Source: CAZDRI01 sp964508055 (lineage in GTDB: Bacteria > Pseudomonadota > Gammaproteobacteria > PS1 > Pseudothioglobaceae). Taken from it: a DNA stretch of 53,181 nucleotides. A program made the translations under genes and the position numbers. How positions within the stretch are numbered: the first letter of the stretch is position 1; the number at the start of each line of letters is the position of its first letter. The DNA lies in NCBI GenBank assembly GCA_964508055.1, contig CAZDRI010000008.1:1-53181 (forward strand), in the 5' to 3' direction. This document shows, in pieces, positions 41,635 to 50,957 of the stretch. The notes under the pieces are model-generated. The model did no database searches, had not been told where the DNA came from, and saw nothing but the letters and a program-made list of their open reading frames with translations.

Positions 41635-41694
41635 AATAAAAAGTTTAATAGGTAAAATATTAATAAATTTTACTTGTTTAATGGAGAAATATAT

Positions 41695-42000
41695 ATGAAA
41701 AAAATTATGCTTAATCTAATTGGTATTTTTACAATTATAACAGCGGCTAGCGCTGCTGATATTGAAGCTGGGAAGACATCATATAACGCAAAATGCAAGT
41801 CATGTCATGGTAATCAAGGTAATAAACCAATTATGCCTATGTACCCTAAATTAGGTGGTCAAAACCCCGCTTATACAGTAAAACAAATTAGAGCTTTTCA
41901 GAATGGTTTTCGTAAAGACCCTACTATGAGTGCAATGGCTAATATTATTCAAGGTAATGAAATTGAAAATGTCGCTGCTTATTTAGGAAGTATAAAATAA
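41695..42000 (+). CDS. Monoheme cytochrome c (c553/c5-like)
   Basis: A 101-residue exported cytochrome. The signal peptide ends near AASAADIEAG; the heme site CKSCHG follows at about residue 31, and the axial Met lies in DPTMSAMANI. The start is ATG 41695 after a GGAG at 41683-41686; an upstream alternative would add seven residues. It resembles one half of the neighbouring diheme cytochrome c4. It is probably an electron carrier to a terminal oxidase, matured by the Ccm system. Confidence 0.87.
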   Translation: MKKIMLNLIGIFTIITAASAADIEAGKTSYNAKCKSCHGNQGNKPIMPMYPKLGGQNPAYTVKQIRAFQNGFRKDPTMSAMANIIQGNEIENVAAYLGSIK

Positions 42001-42027
42001 ATAACCTTTAAAATTAAACTCATAACT

Positions 42028-42669
42028 ATGAAAAAAATAATTTCTAATATTATTTTAATATATTCGTTATCTCTAAATGTTTTAGCTGCTGATTATCAAA
42101 GTGGAAGAGATAAATCAAAAGTATGCAGTGCATGTCATGGGGTTGATGGAAACAGTTTGCAAGTAGCATTCCCTAAAATTGCAGGTCAAAATGAAACATA
42201 TATATTAAAGCAATTAAAAGATTTTAAATCACAAAAAAGAAAAGACCCTACAATGTTTGGTATGGTTACTCCTTTATCAGATAAGGATATGGCTGATTTA
42301 GCTCATTATTATGCTAATAATGAAGTAGCTGTAAATACTGAAAAATATGATAAAGATCTTATAGTTTTGGGTGAAAAGCTATATCGTGCTGGAAATAAAG
42401 ATAGAAATATAACTGCATGTCAGGCGTGTCATGGTCCTAAAGGGCAAGGTATACCAAGTGCTAAATTCCCTGCTGTTAAATTCCAATATATAGCTTATAC
42501 AGAAAAACAGCTTATAAATTTTCGTCAAGCAGCATTTAATAAGCAGCAAAACACTAGCGGCAATAATGCTAGAGAAAATGATATAGCTGGAATTATGCGT
42601 GATGTTGCTAAAAGCCTTACAAATAAAGAAATTAAAGCAGTAGCACAATATATTGCAAAATTACATTAA
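42028..42669 (+). CDS. Diheme cytochrome c4
   Basis: A 213-residue periplasmic protein with a signal peptide (cleavage after VLAA near residue 20) and two tandem class I cytochrome domains. The heme motifs are CSACHG near residue 32 and CQACHG near 131. The axial Met residues lie in RKDPTMFGMV of the first domain and GIMRDVAKSL of the second. Cytochrome c4 carries electrons from the bc1 complex to cbb3-type oxidases. It is 27 bp behind the monoheme gene, so they are co-transcribed. Confidence 0.92.
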   Translation: MKKIISNIILIYSLSLNVLAADYQSGRDKSKVCSACHGVDGNSLQVAFPKIAGQNETYILKQLKDFKSQKRKDPTMFGMVTPLSDKDMADLAHYYANNEVAVNTEKYDKDLIVLGEKLYRAGNKDRNITACQACHGPKGQGIPSAKFPAVKFQYIAYTEKQLINFRQAAFNKQQNTSGNNARENDIAGIMRDVAKSLTNKEIKAVAQYIAKLH

Positions 42670-42755
42670 TTATAAATAATGGCATAACTTGAATAAGTAT
42701 GATAATTTCTGACAAGAGTAACTTTCTACTTAATTTATTAGTGCTGGAGAATTAA

Positions 42756-44048
42756 ATGAAAACAGCTTTGAAAAAACTTACTGGTTTGAAAAGAGAACTA
42801 GAAGTTGAACTGCCAATAAAACTTCTTAATGATAAAATTAATATTTCTTTAAACGAAATGAAATCTAAAGTTAATTTAGATGGATTTAGAAAAGGTAAAA
42901 TCCCTATAAGCATTATTAAATCTCGTTATGGTGCAAGTATCAAAAATGAAGAGACTCATAAATTAATCAAAGAAACTCTTTATTCTGCTTTTAGCAATGA
43001 AAAGGTTTCTCCTGCAGCAACTCCAGAGTTAAAAGACATAAAAGATAATAAAGATTCCCTTTGTTACACAATAGCATTTGAAGTTTTTGATGACATAAAA
43101 ACAGTTAAACTAGATAATCTAAAAATAGAAAAATTCACAGCAAAGATACAAACAAAAAATGTAAATAATGCCTTAAAAGAGTTACAGGACCAGCATGCTG
43201 AATATAAAAATGTTAAAAGAGCTAGTAAAATAAATGATAGAGTTTTAATTGATTTTAAAGGTCTTTTAAATGGTAAAGAATTTGAAGGTGGAGATGCTAA
43301 AGACTTTAATTTAATTTTAGGAAAAAAAACTATGATTAAAGGCTTTGAAGAAGGTTTAGTTGCTAAGAAATTAGGAGATGAGGTCAAATTAAATTTAACT
43401 TTTCCAAAAGATTATCATGTTGAAAAATTAGCAGCTAAAAAAGTAGTTTTTGAAATTAAAATAAAAAAAATAGAACAAGTAAATGTCCCTAAATTAGATG
43501 ATGAATTAGCTAAAAAATATAACAAAAAAGATATAGCTGAATTAAAACAAGATGTAAAGCAGCACATGCAAGCTGAACTTAACTCAAAATTAGAGAATAA
43601 AAATAAAGAAATTGTATTTAATAAGCTAATTGAAAGTAATGATATGAAAATTCCTGAATCTATTATTAAAGAAGAAGCCAATGAGATTTTTCGTAATACG
43701 AAAGAAAAAATGGAAAAACAAAATTTAGCGCCAAATAAAAATATGTCAGCTGACTTATTTAATGAACAAGCAAAAAGAAGGATTAAATTAGGTCTTTTAA
43801 TTTCTAAAATAATTAAAGACAATAAAATTGATGTATCTGATGCAGATATTAAAAAGAAGATAACAGATTCAGCTGAAATTTACGGAGAACAAAAAAATCA
43901 AATGATAGATTGGTATTACCAAGATGAATCAAGATTAAAGGATATAAAATCTGTGTTATTAGAAAATAAAGCTGTTGAATTTATTTTAAATAAAGCTAAA
44001 GTAACAACTATTGAACAAGACTTTAATGAAATTATGAGAGCAAAATAA
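42756..44048 (+). CDS. tig: Trigger factor
   Basis: A 430-residue ribosome-bound chaperone with prolyl isomerase activity. The N-terminal ribosome-binding region keeps the signature LDGFRKGKIP near residue 46, the FKBP domain runs about residues 150-245 (DRVLIDFKGLLNGKEFEGG, then MIKGFEEGLVAKKLGDE), and the C-terminal arms are Lys/Asn-rich. A GGAG at 42745 precedes the ATG. It heads the tig-clpP-clpX-hflX-lon run; its stop directly abuts the clpP start. Confidence 0.95.
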   Translation: MKTALKKLTGLKRELEVELPIKLLNDKINISLNEMKSKVNLDGFRKGKIPISIIKSRYGASIKNEETHKLIKETLYSAFSNEKVSPAATPELKDIKDNKDSLCYTIAFEVFDDIKTVKLDNLKIEKFTAKIQTKNVNNALKELQDQHAEYKNVKRASKINDRVLIDFKGLLNGKEFEGGDAKDFNLILGKKTMIKGFEEGLVAKKLGDEVKLNLTFPKDYHVEKLAAKKVVFEIKIKKIEQVNVPKLDDELAKKYNKKDIAELKQDVKQHMQAELNSKLENKNKEIVFNKLIESNDMKIPESIIKEEANEIFRNTKEKMEKQNLAPNKNMSADLFNEQAKRRIKLGLLISKIIKDNKIDVSDADIKKKITDSAEIYGEQKNQMIDWYYQDESRLKDIKSVLLENKAVEFILNKAKVTTIEQDFNEIMRAK

Positions 44049-44645
44049 ATGGATATAAAAAATCTAAATCAAATCCCTATAGTAATAGAACAATCAGGCA
44101 GAGGTGAGAGAGCATATGACATTTATTCACGCTTATTAAAAGAAAGAGTTGTTTTTTTAGTTGGGCAAATTGAAGATTATATGGCTAATGTTATTGTAGC
44201 TCAGTTATTATTTTTAGAGTCAGAAAGCCCTGATAAAGATATCCATTTATACATAAACTCTCCTGGAGGCTCTGTTTCAGCAGGTTTAGCTATTTATGAC
44301 ACTATGCAGTTTATAAAGCCTCAAATATCAACTCTTTGCGTTGGTCAAGCTGCAAGCATGGCGGCACTATTGCTAGCAAGTGGCACAAAAGGTAAAAGAT
44401 ATTCATTACCGCATTCAAGAATAATGATTCATCAACCTCTTGGTGGAATTTCAGGTCAAGCGAGTGATATTGATATTCATGCCCAAGAAATTTTAAAAAC
44501 TAGAGATAAACTTAATAATATACTAAAAAAACATACTTTACAGACTTTAAAGAAAATAGAGAGAGATACAGATAGAGACAATTTTCTATCTGCTGAAGAA
44601 GCAACAAAATATGGTTTAGTAGATAAAATTTTAATTAAGAGATAA
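44049..44645 (+). CDS. clpP: ATP-dependent Clp protease proteolytic subunit
   Basis: A 198-residue serine protease that forms two stacked heptameric rings. The catalytic Ser103 is in GQAASMAALLLASG, His128 in RIMIHQPLGG, and the Asp lies in the IERDTDRDNFLSAEEA segment. The N-terminal IPIVIEQSGRGERAYDIYSRLL is characteristic. It begins immediately after the tig stop and is followed six bases later by its partner clpX. Confidence 0.96.
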   Translation: MDIKNLNQIPIVIEQSGRGERAYDIYSRLLKERVVFLVGQIEDYMANVIVAQLLFLESESPDKDIHLYINSPGGSVSAGLAIYDTMQFIKPQISTLCVGQAASMAALLLASGTKGKRYSLPHSRIMIHQPLGGISGQASDIDIHAQEILKTRDKLNNILKKHTLQTLKKIERDTDRDNFLSAEEATKYGLVDKILIKR

Positions 44646-44651
44646 GCTAAA

Positions 44652-45905
44652 ATGCCAATAAATAGTAATGAATTTTGTTCTTTTTGTGGTTTAAAAAAAG
44701 AACAAAAAGAATATAAGTTAATAAAAGGACCTGGTGTATATATTTGTAATAATTGTGTTAAAGATTGTAGCGCATTACTAGATGAATCTGCAAAAGAAAA
44801 TATAAAAGCAAAAATACGAAGCTATAAATTTTATACACCAAAAGAACTAAAAGCTTTCTTAGATACCTATGTTATTGGTCAACACAAAGCAAAAAAAATA
44901 CTTTCTGTAGCAGTATATAACCATTATAAAAGATTACAAAATGATAAAACTTCAGAAGTTGAATTAGAAAAAAGCAACATCTTAATGATTGGTCCAACAG
45001 GGTCTGGAAAAACACTACTGGCAGAAACTTTAGCTAGAACTTTAGATGTGCCATTTGCAATAGCTGATGCAACAACTTTAACTGAGGCAGGCTATGTTGG
45101 TGATGATGTTGAAAACATAATAAAGAATCTTCTACAAAGATGTAATTTTGATAAAGAAAAAGCAGAAAGAGGAATTATTTTTATTGATGAAATTGATAAA
45201 ATAGCACGGCGTTCAGACACCCCTTCTATTACTCGGGATGTATCTGGAGAAGGTGTGCAACAGGCAATGCTAAAACTTATAGAAGGCACAATAGCTGCTA
45301 TTCCACCACAAGGTGGTAGAAAACATCCATTACAAAAAACTATAGAAATTGACACTTCTAAAATATTATTTATATGTGGTGGTGCGTTTGACGGATTAGA
45401 AAAAATTGTAGATAAAAGAATGGCTAAGTCGGTTGGCGTTGGATTTTCTGCTGAAATCAAAAATGAAAATAAAGAAAAAAATATTTCCGAACTACTTGAT
45501 AAAATTGAACCAGAAGATTTAATAAAATTTGGTTTAATCCCAGAAATGGTTGGCAGACTCCCTATTCATTCAGTATTAAGTGAACTAGATGAAAATGCAT
45601 TGATGAAAATTTTAGTCCAACCTAAAAATGCTGTAACAAAGCAATTCCAAGAGTTTTTTATGATGGAAGGAGTTGAATTAGAATTTAAAACTCCTGCACT
45701 AAGAGCTATAGCAAAATTGGCAATAGATAGAAAAACAGGTGCTAGAGGCCTTAGATCTATATTAGAAAATATCTTATTAGATACTATGTATGAACTGCCA
45801 AATTTAAAAAATGTGAAAAATATCATAATAGATAAAATGGTAGTTACAGAAAATAAAGACCCGCTCATCATTTATTCCAAAGATAAAGTAAAAAAAGCCT
45901 CATAA
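44652..45905 (+). CDS. clpX: Clp protease ATP-binding unfoldase ClpX
   Basis: A 417-residue AAA+ unfoldase. The N-terminal zinc-binding domain has Cys9, Cys12, Cys32 and Cys35. Walker A GPTGSGKT is near residue 114, Walker B IIFIDEIDKIARR follows, pore loop GYVGDDVENII is intact, and the C-terminal sensor GARGLRSILE is present. The IGF-type ClpP-docking loop appears as a shortened LIKFGLIPE region. It recognises tagged substrates for ClpP. Confidence 0.96.
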   Translation: MPINSNEFCSFCGLKKEQKEYKLIKGPGVYICNNCVKDCSALLDESAKENIKAKIRSYKFYTPKELKAFLDTYVIGQHKAKKILSVAVYNHYKRLQNDKTSEVELEKSNILMIGPTGSGKTLLAETLARTLDVPFAIADATTLTEAGYVGDDVENIIKNLLQRCNFDKEKAERGIIFIDEIDKIARRSDTPSITRDVSGEGVQQAMLKLIEGTIAAIPPQGGRKHPLQKTIEIDTSKILFICGGAFDGLEKIVDKRMAKSVGVGFSAEIKNENKEKNISELLDKIEPEDLIKFGLIPEMVGRLPIHSVLSELDENALMKILVQPKNAVTKQFQEFFMMEGVELEFKTPALRAIAKLAIDRKTGARGLRSILENILLDTMYELPNLKNVKNIIIDKMVVTENKDPLIIYSKDKVKKAS

Positions 45906-45918
45906 ACAAAACCTCTTA

Positions 45919-47229
45919 ATGGAACTATTTGAAAACAATACAAGCCCAATAGATAGAGGCGAAAAAACAGTATTAGTATTTGTAAAATTTAGCAAAAATA
46001 AAACAGATAACGATTTATTAGAATTCAAAGAATTAGCCAACTCATCAGGTGTAAATACAATAAAAATTTTTGAAGTATCTTATGATAAACCTAATGTTAA
46101 ATATTTAATAGGTAGTGGTAAAGTAGAAGAAATATCAGAATTTATAAGTGTAAATAATATAGAAGTAGTTATTTTCAGTCAGTCACTTACACCTTCACAA
46201 GAAAGAAATTTAGAAAAAAAATTAAGTTGCAGAGTTATAGATAAAACAAGTTTAATCTTAGATATTTTTGCCTTAAGAGCAAAGTCTTTTGAAGGCAAAC
46301 TTCAAGTTGAACTAGCTCAACTTAGACACTTATCAACAAGATTAATAAGAGGTTGGACCCACTTAGAAAGACAAAAAGGAGGTATTGGACTAAAAGGACC
46401 TGGTGAAACACAATTAGAAACCGATAGAAGATTAATTGGTAAAAGAATTAAATATCTTAATAACCGCTTAGAAAAGGTTGATAAACAAAGAAAATCTGGC
46501 AGACAAGCTAGAGTAAAAAACCGCATACCAGTAATATCATTAGTTGGTTACACCAATGCAGGTAAATCATCATTGTTTAATGCTTTAACTAATACTGATA
46601 CTTATGTTGATAATAAACTTTTCGCTACATTAGATACTACTTTAAGAAAAGTAACCTTACCTGCTTCTGGTGAGGTAATACTTGCTGATACAGTAGGATT
46701 TATTAAAGACTTACCTCATGACCTTATAGCAGCTTTTAAATCAACATTAGAAGAAACTAAAAAAGCTAATCTTTTATTACATGTTATAGATTCATCTAGT
46801 AGTGAAAGAGATGAAAACACCACACAAGTGAATAAAGTTCTGTCTCAAATAAATGCAGATGAAGTACCTTTAATTACAATTATGAATAAAATTGATAAAT
46901 TAAATGATTTTAAACCAAGAGTTGATATAGACAAGGATTCAAATGTAAAAGTTTGGCTATCAGTAAAAAACAATCAAGGACTTGATTTATTAAAAAAAGA
47001 ATTGGCAAAAAAATTAACTGGTTTTTTTGTGCTAGCAAAAATTAAATTAAAGACTAATGCTGGAGCTATTCGTTCTAAAATATACAAGATAGGCTATATA
47101 AGAAAAGAAAAAGTTAATAAACTTGGTGAGTGGCTACTTGAAATTATGGTAACTAAGCACTATCTAAATTTACTATTAGCAAATAAAAATGTCAGATTAT
47201 TATGGGAACAAAACAAAAAGAAGAAATGA
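45919..47229 (+). CDS. hflX: Ribosome-associated GTPase HflX
   Basis: A 436-residue GTPase that splits stalled 70S ribosomes in stress. The N-terminal nucleotide-binding domain (VKYLIGSGKVEEI, then DIFALRAKSFEGKLQVELAQL), the linker GGIGLKGPGETQLETDRRLI and the G domain with GYTNAGKSSLFNAL, ADTVGFIKDLPHDL and IMNKIDKL are all present. It lies between clpX and lon, while in many gammaproteobacteria it follows hfq. It overlaps lon by 4 bp, giving a stress/proteostasis operon. Confidence 0.94.
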   Translation: MELFENNTSPIDRGEKTVLVFVKFSKNKTDNDLLEFKELANSSGVNTIKIFEVSYDKPNVKYLIGSGKVEEISEFISVNNIEVVIFSQSLTPSQERNLEKKLSCRVIDKTSLILDIFALRAKSFEGKLQVELAQLRHLSTRLIRGWTHLERQKGGIGLKGPGETQLETDRRLIGKRIKYLNNRLEKVDKQRKSGRQARVKNRIPVISLVGYTNAGKSSLFNALTNTDTYVDNKLFATLDTTLRKVTLPASGEVILADTVGFIKDLPHDLIAAFKSTLEETKKANLLLHVIDSSSSERDENTTQVNKVLSQINADEVPLITIMNKIDKLNDFKPRVDIDKDSNVKVWLSVKNNQGLDLLKKELAKKLTGFFVLAKIKLKTNAGAIRSKIYKIGYIRKEKVNKLGEWLLEIMVTKHYLNLLLANKNVRLLWEQNKKKK

Positions 47230-49562
47230 GTATTAAAACTCAAAAATTTCAAAAATTACCATTATTACCTTTAAGAGATGTAGTGATTTTTCCACATATG
47301 GTTTTTCCTTTAGTTATTGGTAGAGCGGCATCTATAAATGCTATTACTGATTCTATAAATACTAATAAACATGTGTTTTTAGTTACTCAAAAAGATGAAA
47401 AAACAGAAAATCCTGAAGCTGATGATTTATATAAAATTGGCACAATAGCTTCTGTTGTGCAAATACTAAAACTACCAGATGGCACTATTAAAATTTTAGT
47501 TGAGGGTTATAAAAGAGCTAAGATAAAGGAATTTATAAAAGAACATAATTATACTTCTGTAGTTTTAGAAGAACTTAAATTAACCATACCACATGCTAAA
47601 ACCATTGAGATTAAAGCTATGATTAGATTGCTACTTAATGCTTTTGAGAAATATGTAAAACTAAGCAAAAGAATACCATATGAGATATTAGCTGTGTTAG
47701 AAAAAATAGATGATATTGAACGCTTTAGCGATGTCATAATTTCTAACTTAGCTATCCAAATTGAAGACAAGCAAAAATTATTAGAAAACTCTGATTCTGT
47801 TGCTAGAATAGAAAAACTTTTAACTTTGATTCAAGCAGAGAATGATATTTTAGATATTGAACAAAAAATACATGGCAGAATTAGAAAACAAATGGAAGAT
47901 CACCAGCGCGAATATTATCTAAATGAGCAAATGAAATCTATTCAAAAGGAATTAGGTGATATTGATAGTAATGAAATAGCTGAACTTAAGACCAAAATAA
48001 AAAACTCTAAAATGAGCAGAGATGCTAATGAAAAAGCAAATTCAGAGCTTAAAAAATTACAAAAAATGTCTCCTCAATCTTCTGATGCTGCTGTTATTAG
48101 GAACTATATTGAAAATCTTTGTAATGTCCCTTGGTATAAAAAAACTAGAACTAATAAAAATATAGCAAAAGCTGAAACAATACTTAATAATGACCACTAT
48201 GGTTTAGATAAAGTCAAAGAAAGAATATTAGAGCATTTAGCAGTTCAATCAAGAGTTAGCAATAATAAAGCAAATATATTGTGCCTTGTAGGACCACCAG
48301 GAGTTGGTAAAACATCATTAGGTGAATCTATCGCAAGAGCTGTTAATCGCAAATATATTCGCATGGCATTAGGAGGTGTTCGAGATGAAGCTGAAATCCG
48401 TGGTCACCGCAGAACTTATATAGGTGCTATGCCTGGAACTATTATGCAAAAAATGCAAAAAGTAAAAGTAAAAAACCCACTTTTTCTACTTGATGAAGTG
48501 GACAAAATGTCTATGGATTTTAGAGGTGACCCCTCTTCAGCTCTACTAGAGGTTTTAGACCCAGAACAAAACAATGTCTTTAATGATCATTACATAGAGG
48601 TAGATTATGACTTATCACAAGTAATGTTTTTAGCTACAGCTAATACCTTAAACATACCTCATGCACTTTTAGATAGAATGGAAATAATTCAATTACCCGG
48701 TTATACCGAAGGTGAAAAATTAGAAATTGCTAAACAATATTTAATAGCCAAACAGTTTAAAAATAATGGCTTAAAAGAAACAGAAATTGGGTTTAAAGAT
48801 AGTGCAATATTAGAAATTATTAGGTATTACACTAGAGAAGCTGGTGTTAGAAATTTAGATAGAGAAATATCAAAAATATGTAGAAAAGTCGTTAAAAATA
48901 TTTTATTAAAAAAACAAAACAAAAAAATTATCATAAATGATAAAAATATAGGTAAATATTTAGGTGTCAGAAAATATCGTTTTGGAATAGTTGAAGATAG
49001 AAATCAGATTGGTGAAGTTTGTGGTCTTGCTTGGACTGAAGTTGGTGGAGACTTGCTTACAATTGAAGCAACAGCAAATAGAGGCAAAGGTAAGCTAATT
49101 TATACAGGTCAACTTGGTGATGTAATGCAGGAATCAATTCAAGCAGCAATGAGTGTTATTCGCTCAAGGGCAAAAGAATTAAAAATTAAAGATAATTTTT
49201 ATGAAAAATTAGATATTCATATTCATGTTCCTGATGGAGCTACTCCAAAAGATGGACCTAGTGCTGGGGCTGCTATGTGCACTGCAATATCTTCTGTTTT
49301 AACTAATCGCAAAGTAAAAGCAAATGTTGCTATGACTGGTGAAATCACACTACGCGGAGAGATTACTCCAATTGGAGGACTTAAAGAAAAACTTTTGGCA
49401 GCGCTAAGAGGTGGAATTAAGACAGTAATAATACCTGAAGAAAACGCTAAAGAACTGTCAGAAATACCTGAAAACATAGTTAAAAAACTAAAAATTAAAA
49501 AAGTAAGATGGATAGATGAAGTTTTTAAAATTGCTTTAGAAAATAAGAGTCAAACACAATAA
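47226..49562 (+). CDS. lon: ATP-dependent protease Lon
   Basis: A 778-residue AAA+ serine protease from ATG 47226, which overlaps the hflX stop as ATGA; ATG 47202 would add eight residues. The N-terminal LON domain starts LPLLPLRDVVIFPHMVFPL. Walker A GPPGVGKTS is near residue 356, Walker B PLFLLDEVDKMS follows, and the protease domain has the Ser/Lys dyad with Ser in KDGPSAGAAM near 678. It degrades misfolded and regulatory proteins. It closes the five-gene proteostasis run. Confidence 0.96.
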   Translation: MSIKTQKFQKLPLLPLRDVVIFPHMVFPLVIGRAASINAITDSINTNKHVFLVTQKDEKTENPEADDLYKIGTIASVVQILKLPDGTIKILVEGYKRAKIKEFIKEHNYTSVVLEELKLTIPHAKTIEIKAMIRLLLNAFEKYVKLSKRIPYEILAVLEKIDDIERFSDVIISNLAIQIEDKQKLLENSDSVARIEKLLTLIQAENDILDIEQKIHGRIRKQMEDHQREYYLNEQMKSIQKELGDIDSNEIAELKTKIKNSKMSRDANEKANSELKKLQKMSPQSSDAAVIRNYIENLCNVPWYKKTRTNKNIAKAETILNNDHYGLDKVKERILEHLAVQSRVSNNKANILCLVGPPGVGKTSLGESIARAVNRKYIRMALGGVRDEAEIRGHRRTYIGAMPGTIMQKMQKVKVKNPLFLLDEVDKMSMDFRGDPSSALLEVLDPEQNNVFNDHYIEVDYDLSQVMFLATANTLNIPHALLDRMEIIQLPGYTEGEKLEIAKQYLIAKQFKNNGLKETEIGFKDSAILEIIRYYTREAGVRNLDREISKICRKVVKNILLKKQNKKIIINDKNIGKYLGVRKYRFGIVEDRNQIGEVCGLAWTEVGGDLLTIEATANRGKGKLIYTGQLGDVMQESIQAAMSVIRSRAKELKIKDNFYEKLDIHIHVPDGATPKDGPSAGAAMCTAISSVLTNRKVKANVAMTGEITLRGEITPIGGLKEKLLAALRGGIKTVIIPEENAKELSEIPENIVKKLKIKKVRWIDEVFKIALENKSQTQ

Positions 49563-49755
49563 AATATTTGATTTTGTAAGCTAGTGCGTAAACACTCACA
49601 ATTTATAATCTCTAAAAAGTAACAAAACATAAATTAATAAAAATATTTATGATAAAAAATACAATATGTATTGAATGTATATTCAGTCTTTAATTGTATT
49701 TTAGCCTATGGTTTCTATATAATTATTTTTTTATATTTTAATGATTTTATTCTCA

Positions 49756-50370
49756 ATGGAAAAATTTACAACTCTAACTTCCATAGCATTGCCTTTAGAT
49801 AAAGCAAATGTTGATACTGATGCTATCATTCCCAAACAATTTTTAAAATCAATTAAACGCACTGGATTTGGAGATAATCTTTTTGATTCTTGGAGATATT
49901 TAGACTATGGTGATGTTGACTCTAATAACTTAAAACGCAAAATAAACCCTGATTTTATTCTAAATAACCCCAAATATAAAAATGCAAGAATACTTATCGC
50001 AAGAGATAATTTTGGCTGTGGTTCTTCTAGAGAACATGCTCCGTGGGCATTAAAAGATTATGGATTTAGAGCTATAATTGCACCAAGTTTTGCAGATATT
50101 TTTTATTCAAACTGCTTTAAAAACGGCATACTTCCAATAATACAAAATAATGATATTATGGATGAGCTATTTAACTATGATGGTGAATTGAATATAGATT
50201 TAAAAAAACAAATCATTAAAACTAATGTTAGAACTTATACTTTTCATATTGAAGAAGAGTTTAAATATCGTTTAATTAATGGCTTAGATGATATTGGCAT
50301 TACCTTAAAATATATTGATGAAATAAAAGAATTTGAAAGCAAATATTTTGACAAATATCCCTGGTTATGA
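49756..50370 (+). CDS. leuD: 3-isopropylmalate dehydratase small subunit
   Basis: The swivel-domain subunit of isopropylmalate isomerase in leucine synthesis, 204 residues from ATG 49756. The upstream ATG 49741 adds five residues that the family lacks. Motifs are LDKANVDTDAIIPKQFLK, RDNFGCGSSREHAPWAL and FADIFYSNCFKNGILP. The large subunit leuC, usually adjacent, is not in the window. It overlaps ruvA by 4 bp. The 193-bp gap before it (49563-49755) has only short AT-rich hairpins. Confidence 0.93.
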   Translation: MEKFTTLTSIALPLDKANVDTDAIIPKQFLKSIKRTGFGDNLFDSWRYLDYGDVDSNNLKRKINPDFILNNPKYKNARILIARDNFGCGSSREHAPWALKDYGFRAIIAPSFADIFYSNCFKNGILPIIQNNDIMDELFNYDGELNIDLKKQIIKTNVRTYTFHIEEEFKYRLINGLDDIGITLKYIDEIKEFESKYFDKYPWL

Positions 50371-50957
50371 TATCTAAATTAACAGGGGTTTTAATAGAGA
50401 AAAATCCACCAGAATTATTATTAGATGTAAATGGTGTTGGTTATAGTGTCTATTGCCCTATGTCTTCTTTTTACCAAATACCAAATAAAGTTAAAAATAT
50501 ATCTCTTTACACAGAGCTAATTGTGCGTGAAGATTCTCATAGCTTGTATGGTTTTGTAACTAAAGATGAAAGGACATTATTTCAAACTTTAATAAAAGTA
50601 AATGGTGTAGGTCCTAAAGTTGCTCTTGCAATATTATCTAGTTTATCTGTTAGTGAATTATTAAGCTGTGTGTCTGCAAGTGATTATAAAACCTTACAAA
50701 AAACTCCTGGGGTTGGGCTTAAAACTGCTCAAAAAATGGTAGTAGAATTAAAAGACAGATTTGAAAAATTAGAATTAACATCTAAACCTGATTATCAGCT
50801 CCAAGTAACTACTATTAATAAAAATAATGAAAGTGCTATAGCAGCTCTTTTAGTATTAGGATTTAATCGTAAAGAGGCAGAAAATATGATTAAAAAGGTA
50901 TCAGGCAACAATCTTACTACTGAGGAAATTATTAGATTAGCTTTAAAAAATAAGTGA
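50367..50957 (+). CDS. ruvA: Holliday junction branch-migration protein RuvA
   Basis: A 196-residue protein that binds four-way junctions and loads RuvB. Domain I begins MISKLTGVLIEKNPPELLLDVNGVGY, the acidic pin region has VREDSHSLYGF, two helix-hairpin-helix motifs are in VNGVGPKVALAILSSL and TPGVGLKTAQKMVVELK, and the C-terminal UBA-like domain contacts RuvB. It overlaps leuD and the following gene by 4 bp each. ruvB and ruvC are not nearby. Confidence 0.94.
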   Translation: MISKLTGVLIEKNPPELLLDVNGVGYSVYCPMSSFYQIPNKVKNISLYTELIVREDSHSLYGFVTKDERTLFQTLIKVNGVGPKVALAILSSLSVSELLSCVSASDYKTLQKTPGVGLKTAQKMVVELKDRFEKLELTSKPDYQLQVTTINKNNESAIAALLVLGFNRKEAENMIKKVSGNNLTTEEIIRLALKNK

